A stretch of DNA of 64,000 nucleotides from Monosporascus cannonballus (lineage: Eukaryota > Ascomycota > Sordariomycetes > Xylariales): the NCBI GenBank assembly GCA_004154925.1, contig QJNS01000063.1, positions 124,001-188,000 of the forward strand. Direction: 5' to 3'. How positions within the stretch are numbered: position 1 is the stretch's first letter; every line of letters begins with the position of its first letter. Under the pieces are notes generated by a model, which did no database searches, was not told the origin of the DNA, and worked only from the letters and a program-made list of their open reading frames with translations. Both the position numbers and the translations under genes were made by a program. Positions 26,010 to 38,700 of this stretch are shown here, one piece after another.

Positions 26010-26485
26010 TCGGCTTTCGTACGTTTTTATTCGTCCAGCTTATCCATTAACTAAAGATTGCGATTAATAATTTTAACTTCTTTAATATAAAAAAATTTCT
26101 TTTAATAACGAAAACGAAAAAAGCAATTAATAATTTTATCAATATTACGTTACTTACGTATTAAATCCTTTTTTAATTTTTACTAAAAACGTAAAAATAT
26201 CTTTTTAATAATTGTTTTTGTGTTATTTAAATCACTTTTTTTTCCTTAATACGATAAAAGGAATCGATTAGGACGTTAAAATTATCGCAAGGGGAAAGTT
26301 TTTAATTTATTTGCTATAACGACGAATTTTTTTAATTATCGAACATTTGGTATTATTTTCGAAACAAGGCATATACGGCATAATTTCAAAACCAAATTTA
26401 ACAATATAAGCAGTTAGAGAATCTAGGCTTTTTCGTTAATTAGGACGATTACGAGGCTTACGGTTAACAATACGACCTGCTATAA
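26010..26485 (-). pseudogene. A2 antisense ORF remnant (Cys-cluster family)
   Basis: The minus-strand frame reads RIVNRKPRNRPN, stop, RKSLDSLTAYIVKFGFEI, then MPYMPCFENNTKCSIIKKIR. After this come a basic segment and Lys-rich helix remnants. P-C-F and K-C-S keep Cys codons that are Tyr in A1, so the two copies together suggest an ancestral P-C-x2-C-x6-K-C arrangement followed by R-R-C-x2-C. The position is between chromodomain and 3' LTR, as in A1 and A3. Function unknown. Confidence 0.55.
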
Positions 26486-26551
26486 TAAAAAAAGATTACT
26501 TACCAGGAAAAAAAATCTTTAAAAGTAAAAATCCTAAGAAAAGGAAAATCG

Positions 26552-26925
26552 TGTTACGACCTAACCCAAGATCGGCCACAAAGACGGTCGGACCCACAAA
26601 AAGGTTACGTAATTTAGATCTTTCTTGGCATCAAGATCTAAAGAAATCTATACAGAACTAATCAAATCTAATGGCATTAGATTTATAATAACGAGAAGAT
26701 CCAATAAAGATCCAATTAACTTATACAGATATATACGTTTATTATTTCCATAATTTAGATAATACCAGCTTGTAACACTTATTAATACTAATCGTTTGCG
26801 ATACTGGGGTATTAAGAGATATAACACCATTACTGTATCTATTGCTCAGATTCCTACGATACTTCTGCCAACATAAACCCGTCTACTTAAGGTTTAATAA
26901 TTGGTTAAACCGCCTAGCCGTCACA
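26552..26925 (+). repeat. A2 3' LTR
   Basis: 374 bp, TGTTACGACC to GCCGTCACA, the best preserved LTR of this group. Followed by the target duplication AATTA (26926-26930). Confidence 0.93.
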
Positions 26926-26930
26926 AATTA

Positions 26931-27570
26931 ACGCTTTTCGAAATATAACCGTTTTCCACTATCTTTAATAATAATCAGGATAGACGGACTGGTTCAGAAA
27001 CGTATTAATTTTAACGAATATCTTTTCTTTTAACGATATATATGGATTATTTCCTATTATATACCTTTAAGACCTTTTCGAATTTGGCATAGTTCGGGCC
27101 ATCCAAGACATATTCGTTACTGACTTTATTCTGGAAAACAATAAAACTTAAGAAAAATCGATATCGTTAATAAATGTGGCACTTGGGTTACGTTAAGGTT
27201 AATATATGCCTATAATATGCCAGCCTTTACATTAACGTAAAATTCGAAAGTGTTATACTTTTTTAAGGTTCTTTTTTGAAGTAAATACATAGGACCGCGC
27301 CCTGAAAAAAATTGGTCAAGGTTTATTATTTGGGCAACTACAGCTTCAAAAGTAATACAATGGGTGAACGGGCTAAGATAATTAAAAGTGTAATAGCTAA
27401 ATAATAAATATCCTTAGTAACGAAAAAGTAAGTATACCGTAAAAACGACAGCGAGGTTCCGAATAACTTGAATAAAACGTATGTAATAAGTGTATTAAAG
27501 CGTGGCTTAAAAGAAATGCGGACTTGGTTCATAATTATAAAACCCTAATATCATACGCAAAAGCATATAA
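26931..27570 (-). pseudogene. Continuation of the interrupted remnant, minus-strand frames
   Basis: This is the other flank of the A2 insertion site. The minus strand carries a 64-codon frame (27338-27532, MNQVRISFKPRFNTLITYVL) and, overlapping it in another frame, CITFEAVVAQIINLDQFF followed by SGRGPMYLLQKRTLKKYNTF. Near 27060-27110 it reads SNEYVLDGPNYAKFEKVLKV. Stops are few compared with the retrotransposons. I do not recognise the family. Together with 19561-20250 it probably formed one locus. Confidence 0.35.
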
Positions 27571-27958
27571 CTGAAGAAAAAGTGTATTAAAGCTTGCCTG
27601 ACCTCTAAAAGGTCCTAGCTAGAAATGAAGGTAGCGAACCCTCCTTTTATACACGTAAATATAGCTGTGGCTGAGAGGAAAAGGTACCAGGAGTGAATAA
27701 AGTAATCTCCGCTAGGACTGACTAGCGTTGTTAGGGCTCACAGATATTGACATAGTACATGAATTCATATAATAACAATCATTATCCAAGGCCGTTTATT
27801 TAACTTCAATATAGGTTTGAAACCCTAATTTCTCGGTGTAGCGACTCGTGATCTGAAACTACTTTAATTATGAAACCTAAGTGGTTGACTTTACGACAGC
27901 CGCTAGGTCTTCAACATATTGTAAAGCCGTACTTTGCGATAACTCTTAAAATCAGGTT
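27571..27958. other. Little-mutated spacer between A2 site and A3
   Basis: Base composition here is near-normal, with intact CpA/TpG-containing words such as GACCTCTAAAAGGTCCTAG and GTGTAGCGACTCGTGATCTG. There is no long open frame. It resembles the end of an LTR or an untranslated region of an unrelated element, but no partner copy is in the window. Confidence 0.4.
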
Positions 27959-27963
27959 CTGAA

Positions 27964-28360
27964 TATTAAGAACTAACCGGGTCCGCTAAGAGGGACGGTC
28001 AGAATATTTAAGGCCACCCCAACCTGTTCACGTGATAATGATCCGAATGGATTTATGGATCCAGGAAGAGGTTACAAAAAAGGATCTAAAGGAATAAAGA
28101 GAACCAGAAAAATTACCAGAATAAGAGTTTTATAAGGATCCAAAAAAATAACAAACAGCATTATAAAAATATATATATTTTTGGGGTTGTATAATTTAAA
28201 TAATTTGAACTTATAATAATAGTTTCTTACTTCAAGCCTATTAAATACTACGAAATATAATAATTTATTATATCCGTTATTTAAATTTGTATAAACTTTT
28301 AATTAATATAACTCTGTACGATTTCAATTTACTAATTAATTTAATTACTTGATTATTATG
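27964..28360 (+). repeat. A3 5' LTR
   Basis: 397 bp. The first ~200 bp (TATTAAGAACTAACCGGGTC ... CCAGGAAGAGGTTAC) match only 55752-55930. The last ~180 bp also match A1, A2 and A4. The end reads TTAATTACTTGATTATTATG, a fully C-to-T and G-to-A converted form of the TTAACCGCCTAGCCGTCACA terminus. Confidence 0.85.
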
Positions 28361-28399
28361 TATTATGAATTTTTATTTAACATTATTATTTGATTTTCA

Positions 28400-29750
28400 A
28401 TAATATTTCCGATATTTCATATTATAAGAAATAATTCTAATAATTTGCTGCCTATGTTTTTAATATTTCGATTATTATAATAAAGTCTGAATAAAAATTC
28501 TATTGCTTTTAAAAAGGTTTTTTCTAATACTTGAATATTATAAATTAAAGGGTTATTTAATCTTAAAAAAGTAAAATTAATTTTACGATATTTTTTTAAG
28601 TTACCTATAAAGGTTTTACAAAAAGATGTCAGAAATTAAAAAACTTTGTCGAACAAAATAAGTTATTTATTTAAATTGTACCAAAAAATTCAAAAAGGTT
28701 TTTTATCATTTTAAACCAAAACCTTTTAACGGAATTTTAATTAAGTTTTACATAATACTAAATATATTTTCAGTATATACTTATATTATTTTTATATTTT
28801 TGATAGGAATTCAATTTGCAGTCGAGCGATTTAGCAGGAATATTTTTATATGGTTTAATTTTATTATAAAGAAAAATATTATTTTTTCGATAGAAAAAAT
28901 TAAATTCGGAAATACTGTATATCTAGAACAATGCCGACAAATTATATAAGTATTAATGCAAAACTTCGAAATATAAACCAAAAAACGAGGGCTTAAATTC
29001 AAATATGATAATTAGAATAAAAGCGGTGAATATTTAATCAAGGCAGTACGGTTATTTAATTAAGAGGTATATTAAAACTAAAAAACAATAACGAGTAATT
29101 TTTTCGATAATTTAAAAAATATTTATCTTTTAACCTATCTTTACTCTATTACTTATCGGATTATATTATTATAGCAGTTACGATAAATAACAGGCAATAT
29201 ACTTAACGTATTAAAAAATTATCAAGAAAAGAATTATAACAAATTTCGATATAAGATTAATGCTAATATAGTTTAATATATTACTATTTCTTATAATATA
29301 AAGCCAGAATTTATAAACCTAAGTGCAGTTTCAAAAGATAAACTCACATTTAATACTTAAATCATGGCAATATATAATATACGATTTTTAAATATAAAGT
29401 ATTTAAAAACTTACGATAAAATAATGAAATATTTATAAAGGGAAATAATGTGAAAATAAGTAATAAAACTATAACAAAGATATTAATATAATTCTAGCAC
29501 AGTACGAAATCGAGCCATTTTAATACAACATGCGATAAGATATATATAAAACCAAATGTTTATTTTAAAGAATTTTAAAAAATAACAAGATATATTTAGA
29601 GAATAATTAAAAAGAAATAAAAATAGATGAAAAATCTTTAACTTAAAACATTTAATCGATAGGGTAAACTATGTGCTATTTATTTTTAGCAATAGGAATA
29701 TTTTAATTCTATAAAATAAAAACGGCGTATTTATAAACGGATTATTTACA
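28400..29750 (+). pseudogene. A3 gag remnant
   Basis: The start (28361-28410) aligns with the leader after the A2 LTR. The rest is heavily decayed. The only block I can place is the leader-to-gag start, by alignment to A2 20600-20700. The position between LTR and pol is the main support. Confidence 0.55.
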
Positions 29751-29758
29751 TATGTTAC

Positions 29759-30188
29759 TGTAACGAACCTGTCATACATCCACCTGAAGGTATGAGCAGC
29801 GTCCGAAGAGGGTCTTGATTTGCAGGTAACAATAGGGCGAAGAATGATTCAAGGGTATGTTCGTTAGAGAGATTTCAGGTACTCTCCCCTCAATTAGAGA
29901 ACGATGCAGTTGCCTCTAATTAAGAGCTTAGATTGATAGCTAAGGAGCGAAACTAAGTAGGTGCTATTTTACATGAGAGATTGATTTATTATATATCCCA
30001 ATTCCTCAAAGTGAGTGTGTCGTGGATCTGTGTGATCTATGTGATCTAGTCGTCGCAGCCCTTAGATCACTTAGATCCTTAGATCACTCTTCAGGCCAAG
30101 CCTGCCTTCCGAGGCTTACCCGCAACGGGCCCACACCAGCCCCTTGGGGTCGGCCTTTTTTGGGACAGGAACCTCTGTTCCTGTAACA
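29759..30188 (-). repeat. Solo LTR of the B family, with perfect TSD, inside A3
   Basis: 430 bp on the minus strand from TGTAACGAACCTG to TTCCTGTAACA, flanked by GTTAC on both sides (29754-29758 and 30189-30193). Related to the LTRs of element B (terminal GAACA-x-GGTTCCTGT inverted repeat, GATCTA-rich centre, ATATATAATAAATC block) but clearly diverged from them. A3 pol sequence resumes immediately after it. It has near-normal base composition in a setting that is otherwise fully AT-converted. It contains several GATCTA/TGATCT words at about 30018-30090. Confidence 0.92.
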
Positions 30189-30193
30189 GTTAC

Positions 30194-33100
30194 AAGAAAT
30201 TGAATTTCCCAAACAGAACGAATAATAATAAACGTAATAAATAATAATATCGGTATTTTCGATTTATAATTTCGAAATCTGATATTTATTAATTATTCGT
30301 AATAAAAAGTTAAATTCAGAGAAAATAATATTAGGAAAAAAACCTTTTTTATTCTTTTAAATCATAGAATTATTAAACAGAAAAACGTTTAGTCTCATAT
30401 ACAGTAAAGACATATTATTAAAAAGCTATTATAAATTTTTATTTTTAAATACATTTTGTTATAGCTCTAAAATATCAAAAACATAATATGAAAATATATT
30501 AGTTTATAAGCCAATTATACAACGATAATAAATTTAATGGATAATAGTGTACCGTTAAATTTATTTCAAAATAAAATATTTACTAAAATAATGAATATAG
30601 AAAAACAATAAGCTTCAGCATTCGAAAACCCAATCTGTCGGTAATCACGGTAAATGTAATAATTTAATGCGGAATATAAAGAATGTAATTAAATTTAAAT
30701 AGATTCAAGAAAAAATTAAAAAACAAAAGGTGTTTATAAAACTGCCTTAGGATGAAAAAATGTAGAAAAAGGAAAAGAAATTTTTTAAAAAAGCTTTAAA
30801 TTAAACGATAAAAACGATTAATTACTTTATAACTTTAAATATACGAATAAGAACAGATTGGTATATGGTTAGAATACATTAGAGAACTTTTGATAGATAC
30901 TATATTATACCAGGTTTAGTTCATAAATTTCAATTATTTTAAAAGTACAAGTTAAAAGTTGACATAACCATAGAAATGAAAGATTAAGAATTTATATACA
31001 ACGACGCGAAAGTTTTATTTAAATTTAAGTATTTCGAGATTTCTTTAAAGATAATCTTCAATAATTAAATTCGACATCGTTTTGTTTAGAAATTACCATA
31101 TAATGTTCAAAAAACGAGGGCATTACCAATATAGAGTTTTAATTAATAAAACAATGAACTAAATAAGGTTTATTTTATACCTTATTAAAAAGTAAAAAAA
31201 ATGAAAAAATGAGATTTTTATATTAGGTCGAAAATACTAACGAATATGAGTAGAAAAAAAGGATGAAACTTTGATTATCGAAAAAAACAAAATATAAGAA
31301 GAAAAATAAGTGTTAAAGAAATAAAAGACTTCATTATTAATATTGGAGCGAAAATAGAGTTATTAAAAATTAATATGCAATAATAATCTTAAAGGTTAAA
31401 AATTTAAACTAAGACAGGATTATAATACTATTAATATAAATAGATTTTTGGGATAAAATTTGATGCAAAACTATTAAAATATAATAAATAAAATCATTTT
31501 ATAATTTTGAAAAAAGGGTTTTCGACACAGTTTTACCTTTTTTATAATTTTACAAGAAATGAAATACGCATTTTTCAAAATTTATTTGAAAATGGGTTAT
31601 AAAAAGAATAAATTCGATTTTCGAAATTATTAGCGAAATATCTTATATTTTTCATATCTAAAAGAAAAGAAAAATTACGACTTTATTTCTTTGTCGATAA
31701 TTAAACGATATTATTATTAAAAATCAAACACTATTATTGTTAATTTTAAACATTAAAAACCTATATTATAAAGCCAAAAAATTTTTAGATTTCGACCATA
31801 GAAATAAATATAACTATATTAGAAAAAGATGTAAACGAAAAATAATTTTTAAATCGAAAAACCGATGATTTAAACAATTGATTAAATTACTAGAATTTTT
31901 AAACGTACTAATAATTTATTAACGAATAATAAAACTTTATATTATCTTAATAATATATTTAATTTTCGAAAATAGAAGGAGTATTTGCAAAATACATTGA
32001 TACAGTTTTTAAATTTTACAAAACGTCAAATTATGCATTAAAGTAAAAAAGATATTTTTATACCTAAAAAATACGGAATTTAAAATATATTATTATTTTG
32101 GGATAGATTAAAAGAAGCCTAAAAAATCAGTTACGATTATCAATAATAAACGTTAAGCGCAGTTAAACAATACAATTATTCCTTAAATTAATCAGTTACT
32201 ACAAGATATTTATTCAAAAGTTTAATAAATTAATTATCCATTTAATTAATATTACAGAAAATATTAAATAAATACTGGATAAAAAAACGTTTAGGGAATT
32301 TCGAATACAAATATTAAAAAATTTAAGATGAATTATATACGATTTAATTTGTCTTATTAAATTAAAATCTAATATTTCGAATTACGTATTAAACATAATA
32401 ATTGAATACCAAAATAGTTAAAATACACTATACCTTATTGAATTTTTTCATATCAGTTAAAAAAACCGAAATTAAATTACGATTTTCCGAATAAAAACTT
32501 CATAATTATTGTCATGGCCTTTCGAAATTTTAAATATTTCCGAAAAAGAAATTCATATCAAATAACACTTTATACGGATTATCAAGATTTTACCCGTTTT
32601 ATTACGACATAAAAAATTTAACAAACGTCGACTTGGTTATTATTTACAAAAAAGAATTCATACAATAATAAAGCCGATATTTTAAAACAAATTCCGATCT
32701 CGAAAAAGGTTGGTTCAAATTAGCCATATATTTTTATTATTATTACAAAAAGCTTTTACGTTTACAACAAATTACGACAATTCGGGCAGTAACATTTGAT
32801 ATATATTAAAAAGTCCAATAATATAACAACAATGTCATAAGAAAACAAAAGATAAACGGAATTCCAGTTTCAGAAAAATATACAGAAAATCTAATGCAAA
32901 AAATACATAAATATCAGATATATAAATATTTATAGATTTACAAAATCTTAAAACGTCTTTAAGATCCATATTATTTTCCAAAAATGAAAACTATAATTTA
33001 GATTGTCTGAAAATACTATAACGCATATAAGAAAACCAAAATACGACATTTTAAATCTTATAAACTTTTGTAACGATTACCAATTTCAAAAGAAATATAA

Positions 33101-34134
33101 AACTTAATTATTATAAATTTTATTTTTAACATTCCGTAATTTAAGTATCTAACAATAGAAATATATTATAATAATACTGTCATGATTATCGATATAATTA
33201 CGAAATCTTGCTAGTTTTTACCTTAGTAACAAAGCAGTAACATTAAATATATAATGCATATTTTGTTCACAAATATCATTAATATACACGGAATACTAAA
33301 TTAAATTATTTCTAATAAAAAATCGCGTTTATCTTAACGTTTGAATAAAGTCTTATAACGAAAGTCGGCCTAAAATCGAAATTCTTTAATACTTTTAAAC
33401 CTTACACGAATATATAAACAATACAACTGAATCAAATATTAAAAACTTATTTATGATATTATATAAATTATAAATAAAATATATACGTTCAAATTTACTG
33501 CCGGCTAAATTAATATACAATATCAATTTTTACGAAAATGTTAAAATAACCCTAAGAAATGTTACTATCTCTTTCATATTAAACGTTTATAAAAATACGT
33601 ACAACAAACTCATTAGCCTTAAGATAATCCATGTATTAAAATAATTTAAAAAGTTACATTAAAAATAAATATAAAAATAAGTTCGTACATAACTAAATAA
33701 ACAAATATTATAATGGAAAACGGGTAAATGAATGAATTTTCAAAAAGGAGAAAATCCTTTATTTTGTTACCAAAATTATTTAAACAAAACGACCTCATAA
33801 AAAAGTCGACTTTAAGTATATCGGCCTATATAAAATTATTAAGAAAGTTTTATAAATTAATTACTAATTAAAACTTTCATCAAAAGTTAAAAGCCAATTA
33901 ATCTTTAATTTTTCCGTATTTAAATTTACAAAAACAACTATAAAAGTATATATAATATAAAACGACGTAAGATTAAAAAATAAATAAATATATAAAATGA
34001 AACAAATACTGGATATGGGAAAAAACGGATTTATCTAATACCTGATCAACAAAAAGAAATATACGGATTTCGAAAATAATTAAAAACCAGCAAGAATTTT
34101 ATAAATACTTAACGTTTATTAAGAAAATTTTATT
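30194..34134 (+). pseudogene. A3 pol and chromodomain remnant
   Basis: Collinear with A1 and A2 pol (TTTATAATTTCGAA near 30265, integrase near 33160). It ends in a chromodomain trace at 34039-34134 reading YLINKKKYTDFENN, stop, KPARIL. It is the most degraded pol copy of the A group; the RT box cannot be read with confidence. Confidence 0.75.
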
Positions 34135-34249
34135 AGTAATTAAGAAAGTACCCCAATTAATAATTAATTAGTCAATCACTGGAAAATCGTATTAATCGGT
34201 TACAGTAAATATTAAAGTGTTAACTATAATAACGGCTTTCACCTGCTAT

Positions 34250-34684
34250 TATTTTTGTTTTTTTGCCTTTCCAGCTTATTTAAAGATTAAGGCCCCCGTT
34301 ACTTTATTTTTACGCTCTTTTGGTATAACCATTTTGTTATCGCTGTAATCGCTAAAAACAAAAAATAAATTCTTTTAACTTTTATTAGAAACGAAATAAG
34401 CCTTTTTCGGCCGAAACCTTTTTACGTTTTAAAGGTCCGTTTTTTTACGTAATATTACGGAAAAACGTAATCGGTATACTCGAATTATCGTAATTCCGAT
34501 TATGAAAAACATAGTTGTTATGACGAACAAAACGTTTTGATATAATACATTTTTCCTTATTACGAAAATACCAAGTGCAAAACGTAATTTTAAAACCAGC
34601 ATTTAAGATAAAAACGGTTAAAGCGTCAGGTTTTTTTTAGTTAATGCGTTGGCAGAATTTAACAATCTTTCCAAATATAATAAG
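34250..34684 (-). pseudogene. A3 antisense ORF remnant (Cys-cluster family)
   Basis: The minus-strand frame reads KPDALTVFILNAGFKITFCT, then WYFRNKEKCIISKRFVRHNN, then YVFHNRNYDNSSIPITF. Next comes a basic stretch (GPLKRKKVSAEKGLFRF) and a Lys/Glu helix remnant. The C-x2-(C/Y)-x6-C and R-x-N-x-(C/Y) spacings line up with A1 and A2. This copy has more intact codons than its own pol. Element E is inserted at its upstream edge. Confidence 0.6.
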
Positions 34685-35100
34685 TGTGACGGCTAGGGGG
34701 TTTAACCAACTATTAAACCTTAGTCGTACGGGTTTATGTTGGCAGAAGTATCGTAGAAATCTGAATAATAAATACTGTAATGGTATCACGTCTCGTAATT
34801 CTAAGAGTGTCTGAGATAACGAATTATTATTGCAAGTTAAAGTTATTTAAATTACGAAAATGAATAAACGTATATATTCTGATTCTGGCTTAAAATATTT
34901 ATTACGGCTTAACGAAACTTTTTTAATTAAATTTCCTTAAGCCCTTTTAAGGCTTCTTTGGTGCTTGCTGGCTTAAGCCTTTTTAATTAACCAAAGTTTT
35001 TAAATTCTTTAAGCCAGTTACGTAATTTTTTGGCTGGCTCGAGGTCTAGCTTTTCAGCATCCTGACTATTTCCAAAAGCCCAAACCGTTAAGTTATAACA
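34685..35100 (-). repeat. E 3' LTR
   Basis: 416 bp from TGTGACGGCTAGGGGG to AGTTATAACA on the plus strand. Pairs with 55263-55677. Its left ~200 bp contain the shared A-family end read backwards. Its right half (TTCCTTAAGCCCTTTTAAGG, TGGCTTAAGCC) is specific to E. Confidence 0.9.
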
Positions 35101-35109
35101 CGATTTTCC

Positions 35110-35690
35110 TTTTTCCAGAATCTTTGTCCCTAAAAATTAAATTATTCGTTTATTGATTTTTAATAAATAATTTTCCCTTTTTTATACTTATTATATTAGG
35201 TCGCATTAAAAAATCCAGATTTCGCCAACGTATTGACGTTTTCGTTTTTTCGAAACAAATTAACCGTTTTAAGTTTATCATATTTTCGAATATTTTATAT
35301 TTCGGTAACAAATTTAAAAACAAAATTTATGAGACTTGTTGCAGCTTAAGAAAATATGCTTTTTATATTGTTTACGGAAATTCTTATAATACTTTTAATT
35401 TTTCCGAATTTAAATATCAGAAATTGAGTACAGAAAAGGACCGTCTAAAGTTAAAGGAACGTATGATCGAAAAGGAACTTTTAAAAGCTTAATAATATCT
35501 TAATAAATTATTTGGTCGTTTAAGCCATTTGCGAAAACAACAGAAATTCCGTCGCCAACAAGACATTAAAATATTTCGCCGCGGTATTTAAGGTACGGAA
35601 ACGATAAAGGAATTTAAACGTTTTGAAAAAAAAATAAAAATAATTAAAGGCCGCCGTTACGGCTTTTACCTTAATGCAGGCCGCAACCGA
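35110..35690 (+). pseudogene. E antisense ORF remnant (Cys-cluster plus coiled coil)
   Basis: It lies opposite to E gag-pol, between chromodomain and 3' LTR. Around 35330-35640 the frame reads ETCCSLRKYAFYIVYGNSYN, then STEKDRLKLKERMIEKELLK, two stops, LNKLFGRLSHLRKQQKFRRQ, DIKIFRRGI, stop, GTETIKEFKRFEKK. This is the best preserved copy. A C-C-x-L-R-K-x2-F-x-I-V-Y Cys-rich head is followed by a long heptad-like Leu/Arg/Glu helix. Tyr/Phe at several head positions are plausibly former Cys. The layout matches A1, A2 and A3. Function unknown; a zinc-binding nucleic-acid adaptor is possible but is inference. Confidence 0.65.
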
Positions 35691-35761
35691 TTAACCCAAT
35701 ATTCCGGCTATTAATTTGTCGCCCGTTAACTAGAATGTGCCTATCGTTACTGGTAAAGATT

Positions 35762-38700
35762 TTTTTAATAAACGTTAGGCGCTAATACGGTTTTTTACAA
35801 ATCGCTAGGTATTTTCGAAGTCGGGGTATTTTTTCCATTTAATTAGATACTAGGTAAATCTGTTTTGATTTTATATATCGAAAATCTTCTTTACTTCGAA
35901 TACTTATTCGTTTTTAACTTCCATATCTTTTTATACCGTATATACTTTAATTATATCCGTTATTAATTCGAATAAGAAGACTAAAAACATTAAATAAAAT
36001 TTAACTTTTGGTAAATATTTTAATTAACAATTATTTTCTAAGATTTCTTAAGTTATTTTATATGGACCAATATACTTAAAATCGAATATTTTATTAGGTC
36101 GTCTTATTTAAATATATTTATAACCACAAAAAACTATTTCCCCTTTTTCGAAAATTAATTTTTCCAATTATTTCTAGTTATAATATTTATTTTTTTAATT
36201 ACGTACGAATACCGATTCTGTTTTTATTTCTTATTATAACTATCGTAATTAATTTAATATTCAAAATTACTTCAGCAATAATTAAATTATCGTTACGTAT
36301 TTTTTTTGTAAACTTTTAAAATAAATCCAAAATTTAGATTTATAAATATTATTTTAATGCCTTTATAATAACTAATATTATAAACTAATTATGCAGTTAG
36401 CAATTTTTCAATTAAATTATTTTATTCGTAATTAACATAATTTTATAAACAGGTTTTAAAACTCAATTAATATATTTTATTTATTTATTTATCTCTGATT
36501 TAAATACGTTCAATAACTTGTCATTTAAACCAATTTTTAATATTAAAGCTTATTAAAATTTAGATTTAAATATTAATACTTTATTAAAAATAATTTCCGT
36601 TAATAATCGGTATATGCAGAAAATATATTTAAGGAAAATATATACCATTTATTGGCGTTTATATCTTAATAATATAATACAATATAAAAGTATTTTATAA
36701 ATCGGTTAAAAAATTACGCAAATATTATCATAATATATTCTTATAATTAAATCTTGTAATATAAGGAATTTAATAATAAGATTAAATATAATTAAATACT
36801 ATAATCGCTTTACGATTAATAATAATTATAATTTTCCGTATAATTTGTATCGTTAAATCTTTGCTCTGGAATAAATATCGTATTACTGTATAAATTTTTA
36901 TATCGTTAATTTTATTCAAAAAAAATATATTTTCAAGCCGTTTTAAGGTTTTGTAAATCCCTAAATATCCATGTAACTAATATTTATATATATTTCGTAC
37001 TAAATGTTTTTAATCTTTTTTAAAATTTATATCTTATTTATTTTTTAATCTGCTGAAAAACTATTGTTATATTACCAGATTGTTTAATATATATCCAAAT
37101 ATATTGCCCGAACTATGGCAATTTATCGTAAACGTAAATATTGTTCTATAATAATATCCAAAACTATATAACTAACTTTAACCAATTTTTTTTTAAAATC
37201 TGGCCACCAGCTCAAAATATTTATTTTACTATTTTTAAGCCCTTCCTATAAATAATAACGAAATCGAAATTCGCCAATTTTTCTACGTATCTTAATTATC
37301 GTCCTATAAGCTTTTTAATTGTAATAAACAGGGTAAAATTTTAATAATTAATATAAACCTTATTCTAATGCAAATTTCCTTTCAAGAAATACCTAAACTT
37401 TAGGAATACCATAATAATAACCATAAATTCTTTATCTGGAATGCCGTAATCAAAGTCGGTTCCTTTTTATTTATTCGAAAAAATATAATAAGATCCAATT
37501 TACCTTAATTATTTCGCTATCCGATTATTACGCCTAACGCGCAATCCAAAATATCGGTTTTTAACTCAACGGAACGGTTTAAATTATAAATAATTAATAC
37601 TGGCTTATTAATAATTATATCCTTAATATCTTGAAATGCTTTTTTCGTATTTGGCGTCCATTTAAATTCTTTTTTTTTCGTAAAATTTATCAAAGGTATA
37701 ATTATTTTATTAAAATTTCGAATAAATTTCTTATAATAATTAACGAAACCAAAAAAGACCTATATCTCTTTAACCGTTACTAACGTTAATTATTCTGTAA
37801 TTTCAACAATCTTTTTAGGATTTATTTTAATATATCCTAAAGTAATAATATATTCCAAATATTTTATTTTCTGCGTTTAAAACTAACTTTTTTGTGCAAT
37901 AAAAAATAACCTTACGTTTTATAAATTTTAACAAACCTTATAAACGTATTTTAAATATATTTTTTTATCTTTAAAAAATTAGAATTATCGTCAAAATAAG
38001 AAATAACGAAAATATCAAAGTATTTTCGTAATACATAATTTATTATCAGTTAAGAAATTACTAATATGTTCGTAAATCCATTTAACGTAACCAAATACTT
38101 ACATAATCCGGATTTTCTTTTAAAAATTATGTTTTATTCGTATCTTTTTTTAATTTTAATAATGTTATATTCGGTTCTTAAATGGAATGCTTTAAATTAT
38201 TTCATTTCGTTAAATCGGTCCTTTATTTCCGTAATCAAATATAATAATATTTAATCTTTAATAATAATATCGTTTAATTATCGATAATTAACCATCGGTT
38301 GCAATTTTCCGTTTTTTTAATCCGAAAAATATCGGATATTCTCCTAATAATTTTAAAAGTTAAATTTATCCTTTTTGTAACCAATTTTCCAAATATTCTT
38401 TGAAAATACATATTTCGTTTCCGTTAAAATTGTAAATAAAATAAAACTTTATTAAAGATTTTTTCTTCAAAATTATCTTATAATCCTATGCGTTATATTT
38501 TAATAATTTTATATCGAGCTCCTTTTTGAACAAATACTTATATTTATAATACTATCATAATATATTAATTTGAATTTCCGATTTTTAAAGTTATTATTAT
38601 TCTATATCGTTATTTAAATACTTTAGTTTTGTTTTAATAATAACAATAAAACGTCGTAAGTTGTTTTAATATCCGTTCTTTTTCTTATATTTTGTCTTTT

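Larger units (their letters stand above)
20251..26925 (+). mobile_element. A2: full-length decayed Ty3/gypsy chromovirus with perfect TSD
   Basis: 6,675 bp from TGTTACGACC to CGTCACA, flanked by the identical 5-bp duplication AATTA (20246-20250 and 26926-26930). Order: 5' LTR, gag with zinc knuckle, protease/RT/RNase H/integrase, chromodomain, antisense ORF region, 3' LTR. It is the reference copy for A1, A3, A4 and E. The 5' LTR is 33 bp shorter than the 3' LTR because a block beginning ATGGCATTAGATT is missing. Stops, and the loss of the RT Asp and chromodomain Trp, make it inactive. Confidence 0.93.

Noticed and set aside
30000..30110. Short GATC-containing repeats as a possible CRISPR or satellite array
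   Set aside because: Irregular spacing, palindromic hexamer words only, confined to the B-family LTR; this is a eukaryotic repeat region.
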